Positions 49,965 through 59,421 are shown, counted from the first letter of the stretch. The stretch is 64,000 nt of DNA from Desulfuromonadaceae bacterium (GCA_028712075.1 JAQTQX010000001.1:124001-188000), one strand, 5' to 3'. The notes: generated from the letters alone by a model not told the origin. Numbers and translations: made by a program.

Positions 49965-50348
49965 ATGCTGGGTTCTCTTCAACATACCATCCCGATCGTC
50001 GATGACACCCCGGAGAACATTAGCGTGTTAATGGAGTTGCTCGGCGGAGAATACCTCATCAGCGTTGCCACCAACGGCAAGCTGGCACTGCCGCTGACGG
50101 AGAACGCTTCTCCACCGGATTTTATCCTGCTCGACATCTTCACGCACGCCATGAACGGCTATGAAGTCTGTGCCTACTCAAGGAAAATCCCCGTACCGCC
50201 ACAATTCCGGTCATCTTCATTACCGGACTTACGGATGAATCGGATGAACAGAAGGGCCTTGACCTCGGCACAGTTGATTATGCAGGAGTTTGTCGATCTG
50301 GCAGAAATATTCCGGAAAACGTCGATTGGTGGCGCTGATGAGGGGTAG
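49965..50348 (+). pseudogene. Broken response regulator gene
   Basis: The frame starts as a receiver domain ('IPIVDDTPENISVLMELL', 'FILLDIFTHAMNGYEVCAYS') and then leaves frame near 50183. The correct continuation, in the next frame, reads 'ENPRTATIPVIFITGLTDES' and 'QKGLDLGTVDY', then runs into unrelated residues where the conserved Lys-Pro and last helix should be. So there is a frameshift plus loss of the 3' end. It sits directly upstream of a large hybrid kinase gene and was probably its partner. Confidence 0.75.
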
Positions 50349-50351
50349 ACA

Positions 50352-53300
50352 ATGAATCTCTTCGCACATCTTAAAATTCGGGAAAAGCTGATTCTTGGCT
50401 TTTCCGTTCTTGTCTTGCTGACTCTTGCCACCGGTATTTTTGGCTATATGCAGATCAATAAAATTATTGTTTCTGATACCAGGCTCTACGAAAAAGGGGT
50501 TATTGCACTGGAAAAGATCGGGGTGATCAGCAGTAATTTCCAGAGGGTGCGAAGCAACGTCCGTGAAATTGTCCTTGAAACGACTCCCCAGAAAATCGCT
50601 ACCCGAGAAAAACGGATCTGGATGTTCCGCGAAAACGTCGGCAATGCCGCCGAGGTTTTGGAAAAAGCTCTGCCTGATTCCGAAGCAAAGAAACTCTTTG
50701 ATACGTTTATGGAAGCCCATAAGGATTATGGCCTCCATCTTCAGAAAACCATTGCCTTGGCGAAACAGAATAAAGATGCGGACGCAATTATCTATATTTC
50801 CGGGACGGCCTATAAAATCGAATCCGTCATGATTGCCAGCATCAATGAACTTTCGGTGTATTTGTCGACATCGGCCAACCATCTCTCGGAGCAGAACATC
50901 GCAACGGCAACAGCGTCCGGAAAATTCATGCAGGGTTTGGTGCTCTGTACGACACTTATCGCACTGATCATGGCCGTGCTGATTACCCACAGCATTGCAA
51001 ATCCGTTACGGCTCGTTCTTGATGCCGTCATTGCCCAGCAGGAAAGAGGCAAGGAAAAATCCCGGCTAGTTGAGGCGATAGCCGGTGGCGATCTGGATCA
51101 GGAGGTTGTGATTGCGGAGCCGTTAGCGCTTGAAGAGGACCAGACACACCGAGATGAAGCTGGTCAGTTGCTTCAGGCGGTAGTTGGTATGAATGACGTG
51201 CAGCGATCGCTTGACCTGGCATTTGCCGCCATGACTGAAACCCTGCGGCGGAACAAGGAACAGGAACTCAAGCGGAACTGGTTCAAAAACGGCATCAATG
51301 AACTTAACACCATCCTGCGGGGAGATAAAGGCACCGCCGAACTGACGGAACAGATCCTTGCATTTTTGTCCGAATATCTGGGGGCGAAAGTCGGGGCGTT
51401 CTATACCTATTTTGAAGAAGAGGAAACTCTGCACATAGCCGCCAGCTATGCTTACAGCTGTCCCGAACGAATGGACAGGCCGATCGCCCTTGGCGAAGGT
51501 GTTACCGGGCAAGCAGCTTTGGAAAAGTGTATGATCTGCCTGCGTCCCGCCCCGCCTGAATACCTCACGATCAGTTCCGGTCTCGGCGCAGCTGAACCGA
51601 TCAACATTGTTGTGCTGCCACTCACCTACAACGATCTCCTTGTCGGCGTCCTGGAGCTCGGCTCGTTCAACGTTTTTACCGATGATGATCTGGACTTTTT
51701 GCAGCAATCCAAGGAAGGGATCGCCATCGCCCTCAACGTCAATAAAGCGCGGCAACTGGTTAATGAACTGCTTGAACAGACGCAGTCGCAGGCTGAAGAG
51801 CTGCGCGTACAACAGGAAGAACTGCAGCAGACCAACGAAGAGCTGGAGGAGCGGGCTCAGATGCTGGAACAGCAGCGTGAACAGATCCGCGCCAAGAATC
51901 GCGAAGTTGAGGAGACCAGCCAGGAACTTCAGTACAAGGCCGAAGAGCTGGAGCGGATCAGCACCTACAAATCGGAATTCCTCGCGAACATGTCACACGA
52001 GCTGCGCACCCCGCTGAACAGCCTGATGATTCTCTCCAGCCTGCTCAGGGATAACCGTGATGGCAACCTGACGACAAAACAGGTGGAGTTTGCTGCGACC
52101 ATCAATGGAGCCGGCCGCGACCTGCTCAACCTGATCAACGATATCCTTGATCTCTCCAAAATCGAATCGGGCCACCTTGAATATCACTATGAAGAACTGT
52201 CGCTTCGGGACATCTGCGCACAACTGGAGGCAACCTTCAATCCGATTGTCGGAGAGAAGGGAATCGGCCTGACCACGACTGTGGACGGCTCTGCGCCGGG
52301 CTACATAACCGCCGACAACCAACGGACCCAGCAAATTCTCAAAAACCTGCTCTCCAACGCCTGCAAATTCACCAGCAGCGGATCGGTGGCACTGCGTGCC
52401 TATACGCCATCAGCCAATGCTAATCCGCTGACAACAGGAGCTGTCGCTTTCTCGGTAACCGACAGCGGTATCGGCATTGCGGCCGACAAGCTTGCTCTTA
52501 TTTTTAACGCGTTTCAGCAGGCCGATGGCAGCACCAGCCGCACATACGGCGGCACCGGCCTTGGTCTGTCGATTTCCCGCCAACTGGCCCGTTCCATGGG
52601 GGGAGAAATATCCGTTGAAAGTGAACCGGACAAAGGAAGCACCTTTACCCTGTATCTGCCGTCCAACGCGAGTTGCGATATCCAAGCGGGCGGCAGCCAC
52701 ATCTTTGACGCGGCACAACCGACCGTCATTCCCGCACCAAATGGTTTGGATGCAGCAGTCACGACAAGAAACCTGCAGCCGCTTCCGATGCCGCTTCCGG
52801 ATGACCGAGAGCAATTGGCGGAGGGAGGCAAAAGCATCCTGATTATTGAAGATGACCTGACCTTTGCCGGCGTACTGATCAGGTTGGTGCGGGATCGCCG
52901 CTTTGCCGCACTGGTCGCCGCTGACGGGGAAAACGGCATTGCCATGGCTGAGCGGTATCTGCCGAGCGCCATCATTCTGGACGTTATGCTGCCGTATATT
53001 GATGGCTGGGGAGTCATGCGCAGCCTGAAGGACAGTCCGCTTACACGGCACATCCCGGTGCATTTTATCACTTGTCTTGAGGATCGTCTGAAAGCCATGA
53101 GTATGGGGGCAATCGGCTTCGTAACCAAGCCGGTCACCAGTAAGCAGATGGATTCCGTCTTCAGCGTTCTGGAATCGGCCATAGAAAAGACCATGAAAAA
53201 ACTGCTGATCGTCGAAGATGACCCGACACAGGTAAAGGCTATGGTCGCGCTGCTGGAAGACCGAAATATTACCATCACCGTTGCCGAAAACGGTGTCACG

Positions 53301-54023
53301 GCATTAACACTGCTCGTCAGCGAACAGTTTGACTGCATTGTCCTTGATCTCGGCCTGGTTGACATGGGCGCGTTTGATTTGCTCGAAAATCTGAAAAAAC
53401 ATGATCCTGAACGGCATATTCCGGTGATTATCCATACCGGGCGCGATTTAAGCCAGGAAGATGAGCGGCGGCTGCACCACTATGCCGAAAGCATTATCAT
53501 CAAGGGGGCAAAAAGTCCCGAACGCCTTCTCAATGAAGTTACGCTCTTTTTGCATCTCGTGGAAACCTCGCTTGATCTCGACAAGCAGCGGATGATCCGG
53601 GCCTCTCTTGACAAAGAAGCGATGCTGTCGGGGAAACGGATTTTGATTGTCGATGATGACATGCGCAATATTTTCTCACTGTCCAGTGCTCTTTCGGAAA
53701 AGGATCTGATCATTCACGAAGCGGAAAACGGTCAGGAAGCCTTGAAGCAACTTGATGAGAACCCGAATATTGACTTGGTACTGATGGACATCATGATGCC
53801 GGAGATGAACGGCTACGAGGCGATGCGTCACATCAGGAAAGATCCCCGCTTTCATGATCTGCCGATAATTGCCCTGACCGCCAAAGCGATGAAGGGTGAC
53901 CGTGAAGAGTGCATCAAAGCAGGGGCGAGTGACTACATTCCCAAGCCGGTCAATCTGGACAAGCTTTTCTCGCTGCTGCGGGTCTGGTTGTATTCATCCG
54001 CCACACCGGATACGGAAACGTAA
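50352..54023 (+). CDS. Hybrid sensor histidine kinase with three receiver domains
   Basis: 1223 residues. Order: TM1 (about 13-34), a four-helix-bundle periplasmic sensor (35-190), TM2 (about 192-213), HAMP-like linker, GAF domain (about 320-465), long coiled coil (470-540), HisKA with His549 in 'MSHELRTPLNSL', HATPase with 'NLLSNACKFT', 'VTDSGIGI' and 'TYGGTGLGLSI', then REC1 (Asp877), REC2 (Asp999) and REC3 (Asp1146, 'LMDIMMPEMNGYEAM'). The three receivers allow a branched or sequential phosphorelay; no HPt domain is included, so a separate one is needed. ATG 50352 follows AGGGGTAG. Neighbouring kinase and response regulators are likely partners. Confidence 0.92.
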   Translation: MNLFAHLKIREKLILGFSVLVLLTLATGIFGYMQINKIIVSDTRLYEKGVIALEKIGVISSNFQRVRSNVREIVLETTPQKIATREKRIWMFRENVGNAAEVLEKALPDSEAKKLFDTFMEAHKDYGLHLQKTIALAKQNKDADAIIYISGTAYKIESVMIASINELSVYLSTSANHLSEQNIATATASGKFMQGLVLCTTLIALIMAVLITHSIANPLRLVLDAVIAQQERGKEKSRLVEAIAGGDLDQEVVIAEPLALEEDQTHRDEAGQLLQAVVGMNDVQRSLDLAFAAMTETLRRNKEQELKRNWFKNGINELNTILRGDKGTAELTEQILAFLSEYLGAKVGAFYTYFEEEETLHIAASYAYSCPERMDRPIALGEGVTGQAALEKCMICLRPAPPEYLTISSGLGAAEPINIVVLPLTYNDLLVGVLELGSFNVFTDDDLDFLQQSKEGIAIALNVNKARQLVNELLEQTQSQAEELRVQQEELQQTNEELEERAQMLEQQREQIRAKNREVEETSQELQYKAEELERISTYKSEFLANMSHELRTPLNSLMILSSLLRDNRDGNLTTKQVEFAATINGAGRDLLNLINDILDLSKIESGHLEYHYEELSLRDICAQLEATFNPIVGEKGIGLTTTVDGSAPGYITADNQRTQQILKNLLSNACKFTSSGSVALRAYTPSANANPLTTGAVAFSVTDSGIGIAADKLALIFNAFQQADGSTSRTYGGTGLGLSISRQLARSMGGEISVESEPDKGSTFTLYLPSNASCDIQAGGSHIFDAAQPTVIPAPNGLDAAVTTRNLQPLPMPLPDDREQLAEGGKSILIIEDDLTFAGVLIRLVRDRRFAALVAADGENGIAMAERYLPSAIILDVMLPYIDGWGVMRSLKDSPLTRHIPVHFITCLEDRLKAMSMGAIGFVTKPVTSKQMDSVFSVLESAIEKTMKKLLIVEDDPTQVKAMVALLEDRNITITVAENGVTALTLLVSEQFDCIVLDLGLVDMGAFDLLENLKKHDPERHIPVIIHTGRDLSQEDERRLHHYAESIIIKGAKSPERLLNEVTLFLHLVETSLDLDKQRMIRASLDKEAMLSGKRILIVDDDMRNIFSLSSALSEKDLIIHEAENGQEALKQLDENPNIDLVLMDIMMPEMNGYEAMRHIRKDPRFHDLPIIALTAKAMKGDREECIKAGASDYIPKPVNLDKLFSLLRVWLYSSATPDTET

Positions 54024-54028
54024 CTTTA

Positions 54029-54118
54029 CCCCACCTCCACCCGACCCTCCCCCTGATGGGGAGGTGACTTTTGTTTCATTTCTCCACCTTCAAGAGGGAG
54101 AACAGGAGGGGGTGGGGG
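54029..54118. repeat. Nested palindromic intergenic repeat
   Basis: The outer arms CCCCACC (54029-54035) and GGTGGGG (112-118 of the 54-kb block) enclose two inner hairpins: CCTCCCCCTGATGGGGAGG and CTCCACCTTCAAGAGGGAG. It fills the gap between two kinase genes. The composition (C-rich then G-rich) differs from the flanks. It resembles dispersed cruciform-type repeats and could act as an RNA stem. Confidence 0.65.
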
Positions 54119-54170
54119 ATGTGTCGGAGAAATAACTAAAGAGACCATCCACTATTGTTGAGGACCACCC

Positions 54171-56333
54171 ATGAATTTCACGCCGACAATACCAATTCTG
54201 CTCGTTGATGACCGTCAGGAGAACCTGTTGTCACTGGAGGAGCTCCTTGGTGATCAGGGGTACCAGCTCGTTCGGGCGCTGTCCGGCAACGAGGCGCTGC
54301 GGCTGACGCTTAAACAGGAGTTTGCCTTGGTGCTTCTTGATGTACAGATGCCTGATATGGACGGCTATGAGACGGCGGAGCTGATGCGGGCCAATCCGAA
54401 GACCAGGAATTATCCGATCATTTTCGTGACAGCCGGGCTGAAAGATAGCCGCTTTCAGTTCAAAGGGTACGATGCGGGAGCGGTTGACTACCTCACCAAA
54501 CCGATAGAACCGTTGATTTTGCAAAGCAAGGTCAAGGTATTTGCCGAGTTGTACCGACAGCAGCTGGAGCTTGAACAGCACAAAAAGCGGTTGGAAGAGT
54601 TGGTGAGACAGCGAACGGCGGAGCTGACTGTCAGCAATGAACAGCTTGTCGGGCGGAACGTGGAGCTGCGAGCCGTTGAGGAACTGCTGCGCGGACAAAT
54701 CGCTGACTTTCGCGCAACACATGGCCAGCTGCTGGCAACCGAAGAGATGCTGCGGATACAGATCGAAGAATACCAGACCGGACAGCAACTGCTCAAGGAG
54801 GCCAACCGCAACCTTAAGACCCTTTTCGACGTGTCACCGCTGGCCATTATTGTCTCTACCTTTCCCGATGGAGTGATCCGCGAGATTAATCGAACCTTTA
54901 GCGATGATTTTGGCTATACGGCTGAACAAGCCATCGGTACAAGCGATATCGAACTCGGCGTGTGGCTTGACAGCACCGAACGGGAGCGCTTTTTACGGCT
55001 GATGGGAGCTCAACAGGGAGTTGAGAGTTTTGAAACGGCTGTTAGCACCTGCCAGGGGGGAACCCGCCAGGTACTCTTGTACAGCAATCTTATGGACTTC
55101 AATAATGAGAAATGTCTGTTGATCGTTTTTCTGGATGTTACAGAACAGAAACGGCTTGAGGCCCAGATCAGGCAGACGCAAAAACTGGAAGTCATCGGCC
55201 AGTTGGCTGGAGGTGTTGCCCACGATTTCAACAATATGCTGACCGCTATTTCAGGTTCTGCAGAGCTGATGGTGCGCCATGTCAAGGATGACCAGCATGC
55301 CATGAAGCTGCTCGGGAGCATTCAGCAGGCGGCAAGCCGGTCGGCCGATCTGACCAGGCAGTTGCTGGCCTTCAGTCGCAAAGAGCACAAAAACAGTGTG
55401 CCAATCTGCATCGGCACTACAATCACTGATGTCATGGCGCTTTTGGAACGCACAATTGACAAGCGAATTACCCTGGAGACGCACCTCTGTGCCAGTAACG
55501 ACCTGATAGCGGGAGATCCGGCACTGCTGCAGAACGCGCTGCTTAACCTCGGAGTCAATGCCCGCGATGCCATGCCAGAAGGTGGTGTTCTCTCCTTTGC
55601 CACTGCAAATGTAGAGCTGGGGGAAGATCAGTGCAGTGCAACCGGCTTTTCTATTAGCCCCGGCAGCTATATTGAAATTTCAGTGTCCGATACTGGTGTC
55701 GGTATGACGCAGGACGTCCTCCAACACATTTTTGAGCCTTTTTTCACGACAAAAGAGGCCGGCAAGGGCACCGGACTGGGGCTTGCCGCCGTCTTCAGTA
55801 CCGTCACCGACCATCATGGCAGTATCACCATCTGCAGTGAACCGGGCAGTGGTACGATATTCAAGCTGTATCTGCCACTTTCTGATGAAGTGGCGGTTGA
55901 AAATGCGCATATTGGTGCGGTTACGCACGGCTCGGGTGGCATCCTGCTCGTTGATGATGAGGAGATTCTACGGGACGTGGGACAAACCATGCTGGAGGAT
56001 CTGGGATACCGGGTCTACCTGGCCGAAGATGGGGTGCAGGCACTGGAGGTATATGCCCGTGAAAAAAACAACATTGCCCTTGTTATCCTCGATATGCAAA
56101 TGCCCCGCATGGGTGGCAGGGAGGTACTGTCACGGCTGACTGAGAGCGACCCCGGCGTCAAGATTCTGATATCATCAGGATTCCATCAGGAGGGAACACC
56201 GGACGATCTGAAAAAACATGGCGCGTGCGGATTTCTTCAGAAGCCGTATACCCTTCCTGAATTGTGCAGGGAACTTGCAGCGGTATTTGCTTCAGGTGAT
56301 GCTGAATACAATTTTGGGGTACATGACAGATGA
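54171..56333 (+). CDS. Hybrid histidine kinase: REC-PAS-HisKA-HATPase-REC
   Basis: 720 residues, soluble. An N-terminal receiver (Asp57 in 'LLDVQMPDMDGYETAEL') is followed by a coiled coil (about 125-205), a PAS domain (about 215-330), and HisKA with His351 in 'LAGGVAHDFNNML' of the NtrB-like kind. HATPase motifs are 'NLGVNARDAMPEGG', 'VSDTGVGMTQ' and 'GKGTGLGLAAV'. A C-terminal receiver has Asp641 ('VILDMQMPRMGGREV'). Input arrives through the N-terminal receiver, so it probably takes phosphoryl groups from the preceding hybrid kinase's relay. Its stop overlaps the start of a broken response regulator gene (ATGA). Confidence 0.92.
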   Translation: MNFTPTIPILLVDDRQENLLSLEELLGDQGYQLVRALSGNEALRLTLKQEFALVLLDVQMPDMDGYETAELMRANPKTRNYPIIFVTAGLKDSRFQFKGYDAGAVDYLTKPIEPLILQSKVKVFAELYRQQLELEQHKKRLEELVRQRTAELTVSNEQLVGRNVELRAVEELLRGQIADFRATHGQLLATEEMLRIQIEEYQTGQQLLKEANRNLKTLFDVSPLAIIVSTFPDGVIREINRTFSDDFGYTAEQAIGTSDIELGVWLDSTERERFLRLMGAQQGVESFETAVSTCQGGTRQVLLYSNLMDFNNEKCLLIVFLDVTEQKRLEAQIRQTQKLEVIGQLAGGVAHDFNNMLTAISGSAELMVRHVKDDQHAMKLLGSIQQAASRSADLTRQLLAFSRKEHKNSVPICIGTTITDVMALLERTIDKRITLETHLCASNDLIAGDPALLQNALLNLGVNARDAMPEGGVLSFATANVELGEDQCSATGFSISPGSYIEISVSDTGVGMTQDVLQHIFEPFFTTKEAGKGTGLGLAAVFSTVTDHHGSITICSEPGSGTIFKLYLPLSDEVAVENAHIGAVTHGSGGILLVDDEEILRDVGQTMLEDLGYRVYLAEDGVQALEVYAREKNNIALVILDMQMPRMGGREVLSRLTESDPGVKILISSGFHQEGTPDDLKKHGACGFLQKPYTLPELCRELAAVFASGDAEYNFGVHDR

Positions 56334-56511
56334 AAGCATTCCGTATTCTCATAGTTGATGACGATCTGATGATTCGTGAGATGCTGGAGCTGAGCTGGCC
56401 GGGCAGTGCGATACGATCCTGCAGGCCCGGAATGGCCGTGAAACAGACCGGGTGATGGCCAGTCATCTGGTACGGCAGTTCAAAGGGGAATGGAAATGGA
56501 TGAGCGCTTGA
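56330..56511 (+). pseudogene. Truncated, frameshifted receiver-domain gene
   Basis: ATG 56330 overlaps the kinase stop. It encodes 'AFRILIVDDDLMIREMLEL', a clear receiver start, and then leaves frame; the next frame continues 'GQCDTILQARNGRETDRVMAS', the expected beta2-alpha2 region of a receiver, before ending at 56511. The phospho-acceptor Asp and everything after it are missing. A second dead response regulator gene in this block. Confidence 0.7.
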
Positions 56512-57134
56512 AAGTGCTGGTAGTGGATGATGAGCCAATCAATGTCGCGGTAATAGAGTCTGCACTCGAAGAGGAGTATGACGTCATTACCGCGCAAAAT
56601 GGTTTTGAGGCCATCAACCTGACCGGGAAGCAGAAGCCGGATCTGATTCTTCTTGATGTGATGATGCCGGAACTGAACGGCTTCGATGTCTGCAAGATAA
56701 TCAAGGCTGATACGTCATTTGCCGATATTCCGGTCATCTTCCTGACCGCACTGAATACCCGCGAAAGCGAGTCGCAGGCGCTCGAAACAGGCGGCATCGA
56801 CTATCTGATAAAACCGGTGAACCTTGAACTCCTCAAACTGAAGGTGCATAACCATCTGGAGCTAAAGAAGCGAAATGACCTGATCAGGGAGCAGCGGAAT
56901 CTCCTGGCCCGGCAGAAGGACGAGTTGGAAGCGACGTTTGCAAGAGTCAAGCGGTTGGAGGGAATTATTCCGATCTGCATGTACTGCAAAAGCATCCGCT
57001 CTGACAGCGATTCATGGCAGAAGCTGGAAGATTATATTTCAGAGCACTCCGATGCGTTTTTCAGCCACGGCATGTGCCCGGACTGCTTTGAAGAGCATTA
57101 CGGATCGCTCGACAGGGAAGCTCAACAAAAGTGA
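56490..57134 (+). CDS. Response regulator with C-terminal Cys-rich (zinc-ribbon-like) segment
   Basis: 214 residues. Receiver domain (1-125): 'VLVVDDEPINV', Asp56 in 'ILLDVMMPELNGFDVC', 'PVIFLTALNTRE' and Lys in 'YLIKPVN'. A coiled coil (about 130-160) leads to a short domain with two Cys pairs, 'IPICMYCKSIRSDSDSWQKLEDYIS' region and 'GMCPDCFEEHYG', a layout seen at the end of several deltaproteobacterial kinases and regulators. It probably binds zinc and may mediate partner contacts; it is not a DNA-binding domain. GGGGAATGG lies upstream. Likely output of the two preceding hybrid kinases. Confidence 0.88.
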   Translation: MEMDERLKVLVVDDEPINVAVIESALEEEYDVITAQNGFEAINLTGKQKPDLILLDVMMPELNGFDVCKIIKADTSFADIPVIFLTALNTRESESQALETGGIDYLIKPVNLELLKLKVHNHLELKKRNDLIREQRNLLARQKDELEATFARVKRLEGIIPICMYCKSIRSDSDSWQKLEDYISEHSDAFFSHGMCPDCFEEHYGSLDREAQQK

Positions 57135-57195
57135 GCATACAATGAGGGCCAAAATGAAACCATCGAAGAAACCGCTTTGATGTGGAATCGGTTTA
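57133..57195. repeat. Right-half fragment of the dispersed repeat
   Basis: Matches the right half of copy 2: 'CGAAGA..CGCTTTGATGTGGAATCGG' followed by TTTA. It fills the gap between the convergent response regulator and XRE/cupin genes. Its right edge TTA (57193-57195) is the stop codon of the minus-strand XRE gene. Confidence 0.6.
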
Positions 57196-57795
57196 TGCCT
57201 TCGTGTACATAACCGCAACCGCCCAGGCACTTCCTTCGCCGACAGCCACCCAGCCGTGCGGCTGGCTGGAGTTGTAATAAATACTGTCACCGGCGCGCAG
57301 GCGGAGCACTTCGTTGTTGTAGTGAAAATCAAGCTCCCCCGCCGTAATATAAATAAATTCCTCATCCCCGTCATGCTTGAAGAAGAGCGAATCATGCCAC
57401 TTCCTGTTTTCAAACTCGACCAGGAACGGTTCCATATGTTTATGGCGGAGTCCCTGGGCAAGAGAGTGATAGGCGTATGGCCTCATACTGCCCGTGGCGG
57501 TGGGACGCACGACCATGGCATTATTCGGCACATCCTCGTGTCTGGTTAACACATACTGTTGACGATTGCCGGCGTCCTCAAAGAAAAAATGGATATCGAC
57601 CTTGAGTCCCTTGGCAATCTTGAGCAGAGTCGCCAGAGGTGGAATGACCTGCTGATTTTCGATCTGTGACAGCAGCGGCTTGGAAAGCGTCGTCAACTCT
57701 GACAGCTCCTGAAGAGTCAGCCGCTTCTGCTTGCGCAGCCCCCTGATTTTTTCGCCGATGCGAAATTCCTTGATCTGCTCCTTGATATCGGCCAT
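57193..57795 (-). CDS. XRE-family transcriptional regulator with cupin sensor domain
   Basis: 200 residues. An N-terminal helix-turn-helix of the HTH_3 kind (about 13-67: 'IRGLRKQKRLTLQELSELTTLSKPLLSQIENQQVIP' region) binds DNA. The C-terminal cupin (about 120-190: 'HKHMEPFLVEF', 'DEEFIYITAGELDFHY', 'LRAGDSIYYNSSQPHGW') should bind a small ligand or metal. PuuR-like architecture; such proteins often repress amine or amino-acid genes, but no such target lies next to it. It is divergent from the HtrA-like protease gene, separated by 190 bp. Its stop falls in the dispersed-repeat fragment. Confidence 0.9.
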   Translation of the reverse strand: MADIKEQIKEFRIGEKIRGLRKQKRLTLQELSELTTLSKPLLSQIENQQVIPPLATLLKIAKGLKVDIHFFFEDAGNRQQYVLTRHEDVPNNAMVVRPTATGSMRPYAYHSLAQGLRHKHMEPFLVEFENRKWHDSLFFKHDGDEEFIYITAGELDFHYNNEVLRLRAGDSIYYNSSQPHGWVAVGEGSAWAVAVMYTKA

Positions 57796-57909
57796 CTCAT
57801 TTCCCCCCCCACTGCCGGTTTGATTGAGGTGGTACTTTTACATAAAGCGGAGCGCGTTTCAATAACATAATTATGCTGAATAGAACACCAGTGTATCTGA
57901 CCGTGAGCC

Positions 57910-57938
57910 TTGACACCGTACGGTAGAGTGACTATTGT
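57910..57938 (+). promoter_or_regulatory. Promoter of the HtrA-like protease gene
   Basis: TTGACA (57910-57915), 17-bp spacer, TATTGT (57933-57938), 46 bp before ATG 57985. The divergent XRE regulator gene begins 115 bp away, so autoregulation or cross-control is possible. Confidence 0.5.
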
Positions 57939-57984
57939 TTCAGCATGTTATACCATTCCATGCCGATACAGGATAATGCAGACC

Positions 57985-59421
57985 ATGAATATTTTCAATC
58001 GCATCTCATCAGGAATCTTGGCACTGCTGCTGGCCGCAGTCACCCTGGGCGGCTGCAGCGCCACTAATGACACTCCACTGTTTGTCGAGTCAAACCGCAA
58101 AGGGGGGGAGGCGGAAGCACCGGTCAAGGATGTGCCGAGTGACATTCTTTCGACACAGAAAGCGTTCAGCAATGTCTCAAAGAAAGTAACTCCGTCGGTC
58201 GTCAATATCTCGACCGTCAGTCGCAAGAAATTCGTGCAGCCTTTTTTTGAAACAAATCCATTATTTGAAGACTTTTTCGGTGCTCCGCAGACCCGACGCA
58301 ACAAAAGCCTCGGCTCCGGATTTCTGATCAGCAAGGACGGCTATATCGTCACCAATGACCATGTCGTGCGCGATGCCGAGTCTGTTCAGGTGAAGCTCTC
58401 CAATGACAAGATCTATGATGCCAAAGTTGTCGGTGGCGACCAGAAGACCGATATCGCCGTGATCAAGATTACAGCGACAGATCTTCCGACAGCGGTTCTG
58501 GGCGATTCAGATAAACTGGATGTCGGACAGTGGGCGATTGCTATCGGCAACCCCTTCGGACTTGACCGCACCATGACGGTCGGCGTTATCTCCGCCACCG
58601 GTCGCTCTAACATGGGAATTGAAACGTATGAAAATTTCATCCAGACCGATGCCTCCATCAACCCCGGCAATTCCGGAGGACCGCTCCTGAATGTCTACGG
58701 CGAGGTTATCGGCATCAATACCGCCATCGTGGCAGCCGGTCAGGGGATCGGCTTTGCCATTCCGATTAACATGGCCAAACCGATATTCTCGCAGCTGATC
58801 CAGAAGGGGAGCGTGAGCCGGGGCTACATGGGCGTGACGATCCAGCCGGTCACCGAAGAGTTGGCTCAGTCATTTGGGCTCAAACAGGCCAAAGGAGCTC
58901 TGGTCAACGATGTTATCAAGGGTGGTCCGGCCGACAAGGCCGGTATCCGGCAGGGAGATATCATAACCGCCCTCAACGGAAATGAAGTCAAGGATCCCTC
59001 ACATCTTCAGCGTCTGGTCGCTGAGGCGGGTACCGGCAAGGTGGCCACGTTCTCTATTTTCCGTGACGGCAAAGCGCTTGCAGTCAGCCTGACTCTGGCA
59101 AGCGCCGACAGCATGCCCCAAAAAGCGCAGCGTGCAGACCGTGGGGGGCACCAGCAGAAGGGAGAGGCCGATCTGCTCGGGTTGGTTGTTGACAATGCAG
59201 AAGAGGGCGACGGTGTCGCAGTGGTAGATGTGTTACGCAACGGAGCAGCCGCAGAAGCCGGCATCAAGCGCGGTGATGTCATCGTCTCCATAAACAGGAA
59301 GCGCACACCGTCCCTGGCCGAGTATACCCGCGCCATTCAGCAGGCCGGGCAGACAGGCAGCGTGATGGCTCTGGTGCGGCGCGGCAACGCAAGCATCTAC
59401 TTTGCATTACGCATAAAATAA
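57985..59421 (+). CDS. degP: HtrA/DegP-type serine protease, lipoprotein
   Basis: 478 residues from ATG 57985 (ATG 57976 also possible). Signal peptide with a lipobox 'LGGC': Cys24 would be lipidated, which is unusual because most DegP proteins are free periplasmic. The trypsin-like catalytic triad is His126 ('TNDHVVRDA'), Asp156 ('KTDIAVIK') and Ser230 ('NPGNSGGPLLN'). Two PDZ domains follow (about 265-355 and 385-475: 'GYMGVTIQPV', 'GIRQGDIITAL', 'GIKRGDVIVSI'). It degrades or chaperones misfolded envelope proteins. The gene has its own promoter and is followed by a small conserved-looking gene after 41 bp. Confidence 0.93.
   Translation: MNIFNRISSGILALLLAAVTLGGCSATNDTPLFVESNRKGGEAEAPVKDVPSDILSTQKAFSNVSKKVTPSVVNISTVSRKKFVQPFFETNPLFEDFFGAPQTRRNKSLGSGFLISKDGYIVTNDHVVRDAESVQVKLSNDKIYDAKVVGGDQKTDIAVIKITATDLPTAVLGDSDKLDVGQWAIAIGNPFGLDRTMTVGVISATGRSNMGIETYENFIQTDASINPGNSGGPLLNVYGEVIGINTAIVAAGQGIGFAIPINMAKPIFSQLIQKGSVSRGYMGVTIQPVTEELAQSFGLKQAKGALVNDVIKGGPADKAGIRQGDIITALNGNEVKDPSHLQRLVAEAGTGKVATFSIFRDGKALAVSLTLASADSMPQKAQRADRGGHQQKGEADLLGLVVDNAEEGDGVAVVDVLRNGAAAEAGIKRGDVIVSINRKRTPSLAEYTRAIQQAGQTGSVMALVRRGNASIYFALRIK

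Noticed and set aside
19650..57190. tRNA, rRNA, riboswitch (cobalamin, GEMM) or CRISPR features
   Set aside because: Intergenic gaps were read for cloverleaf arms, the GEMM core and B12-box-like sequence, including the gap before the B12-type operon, and none was convincing.
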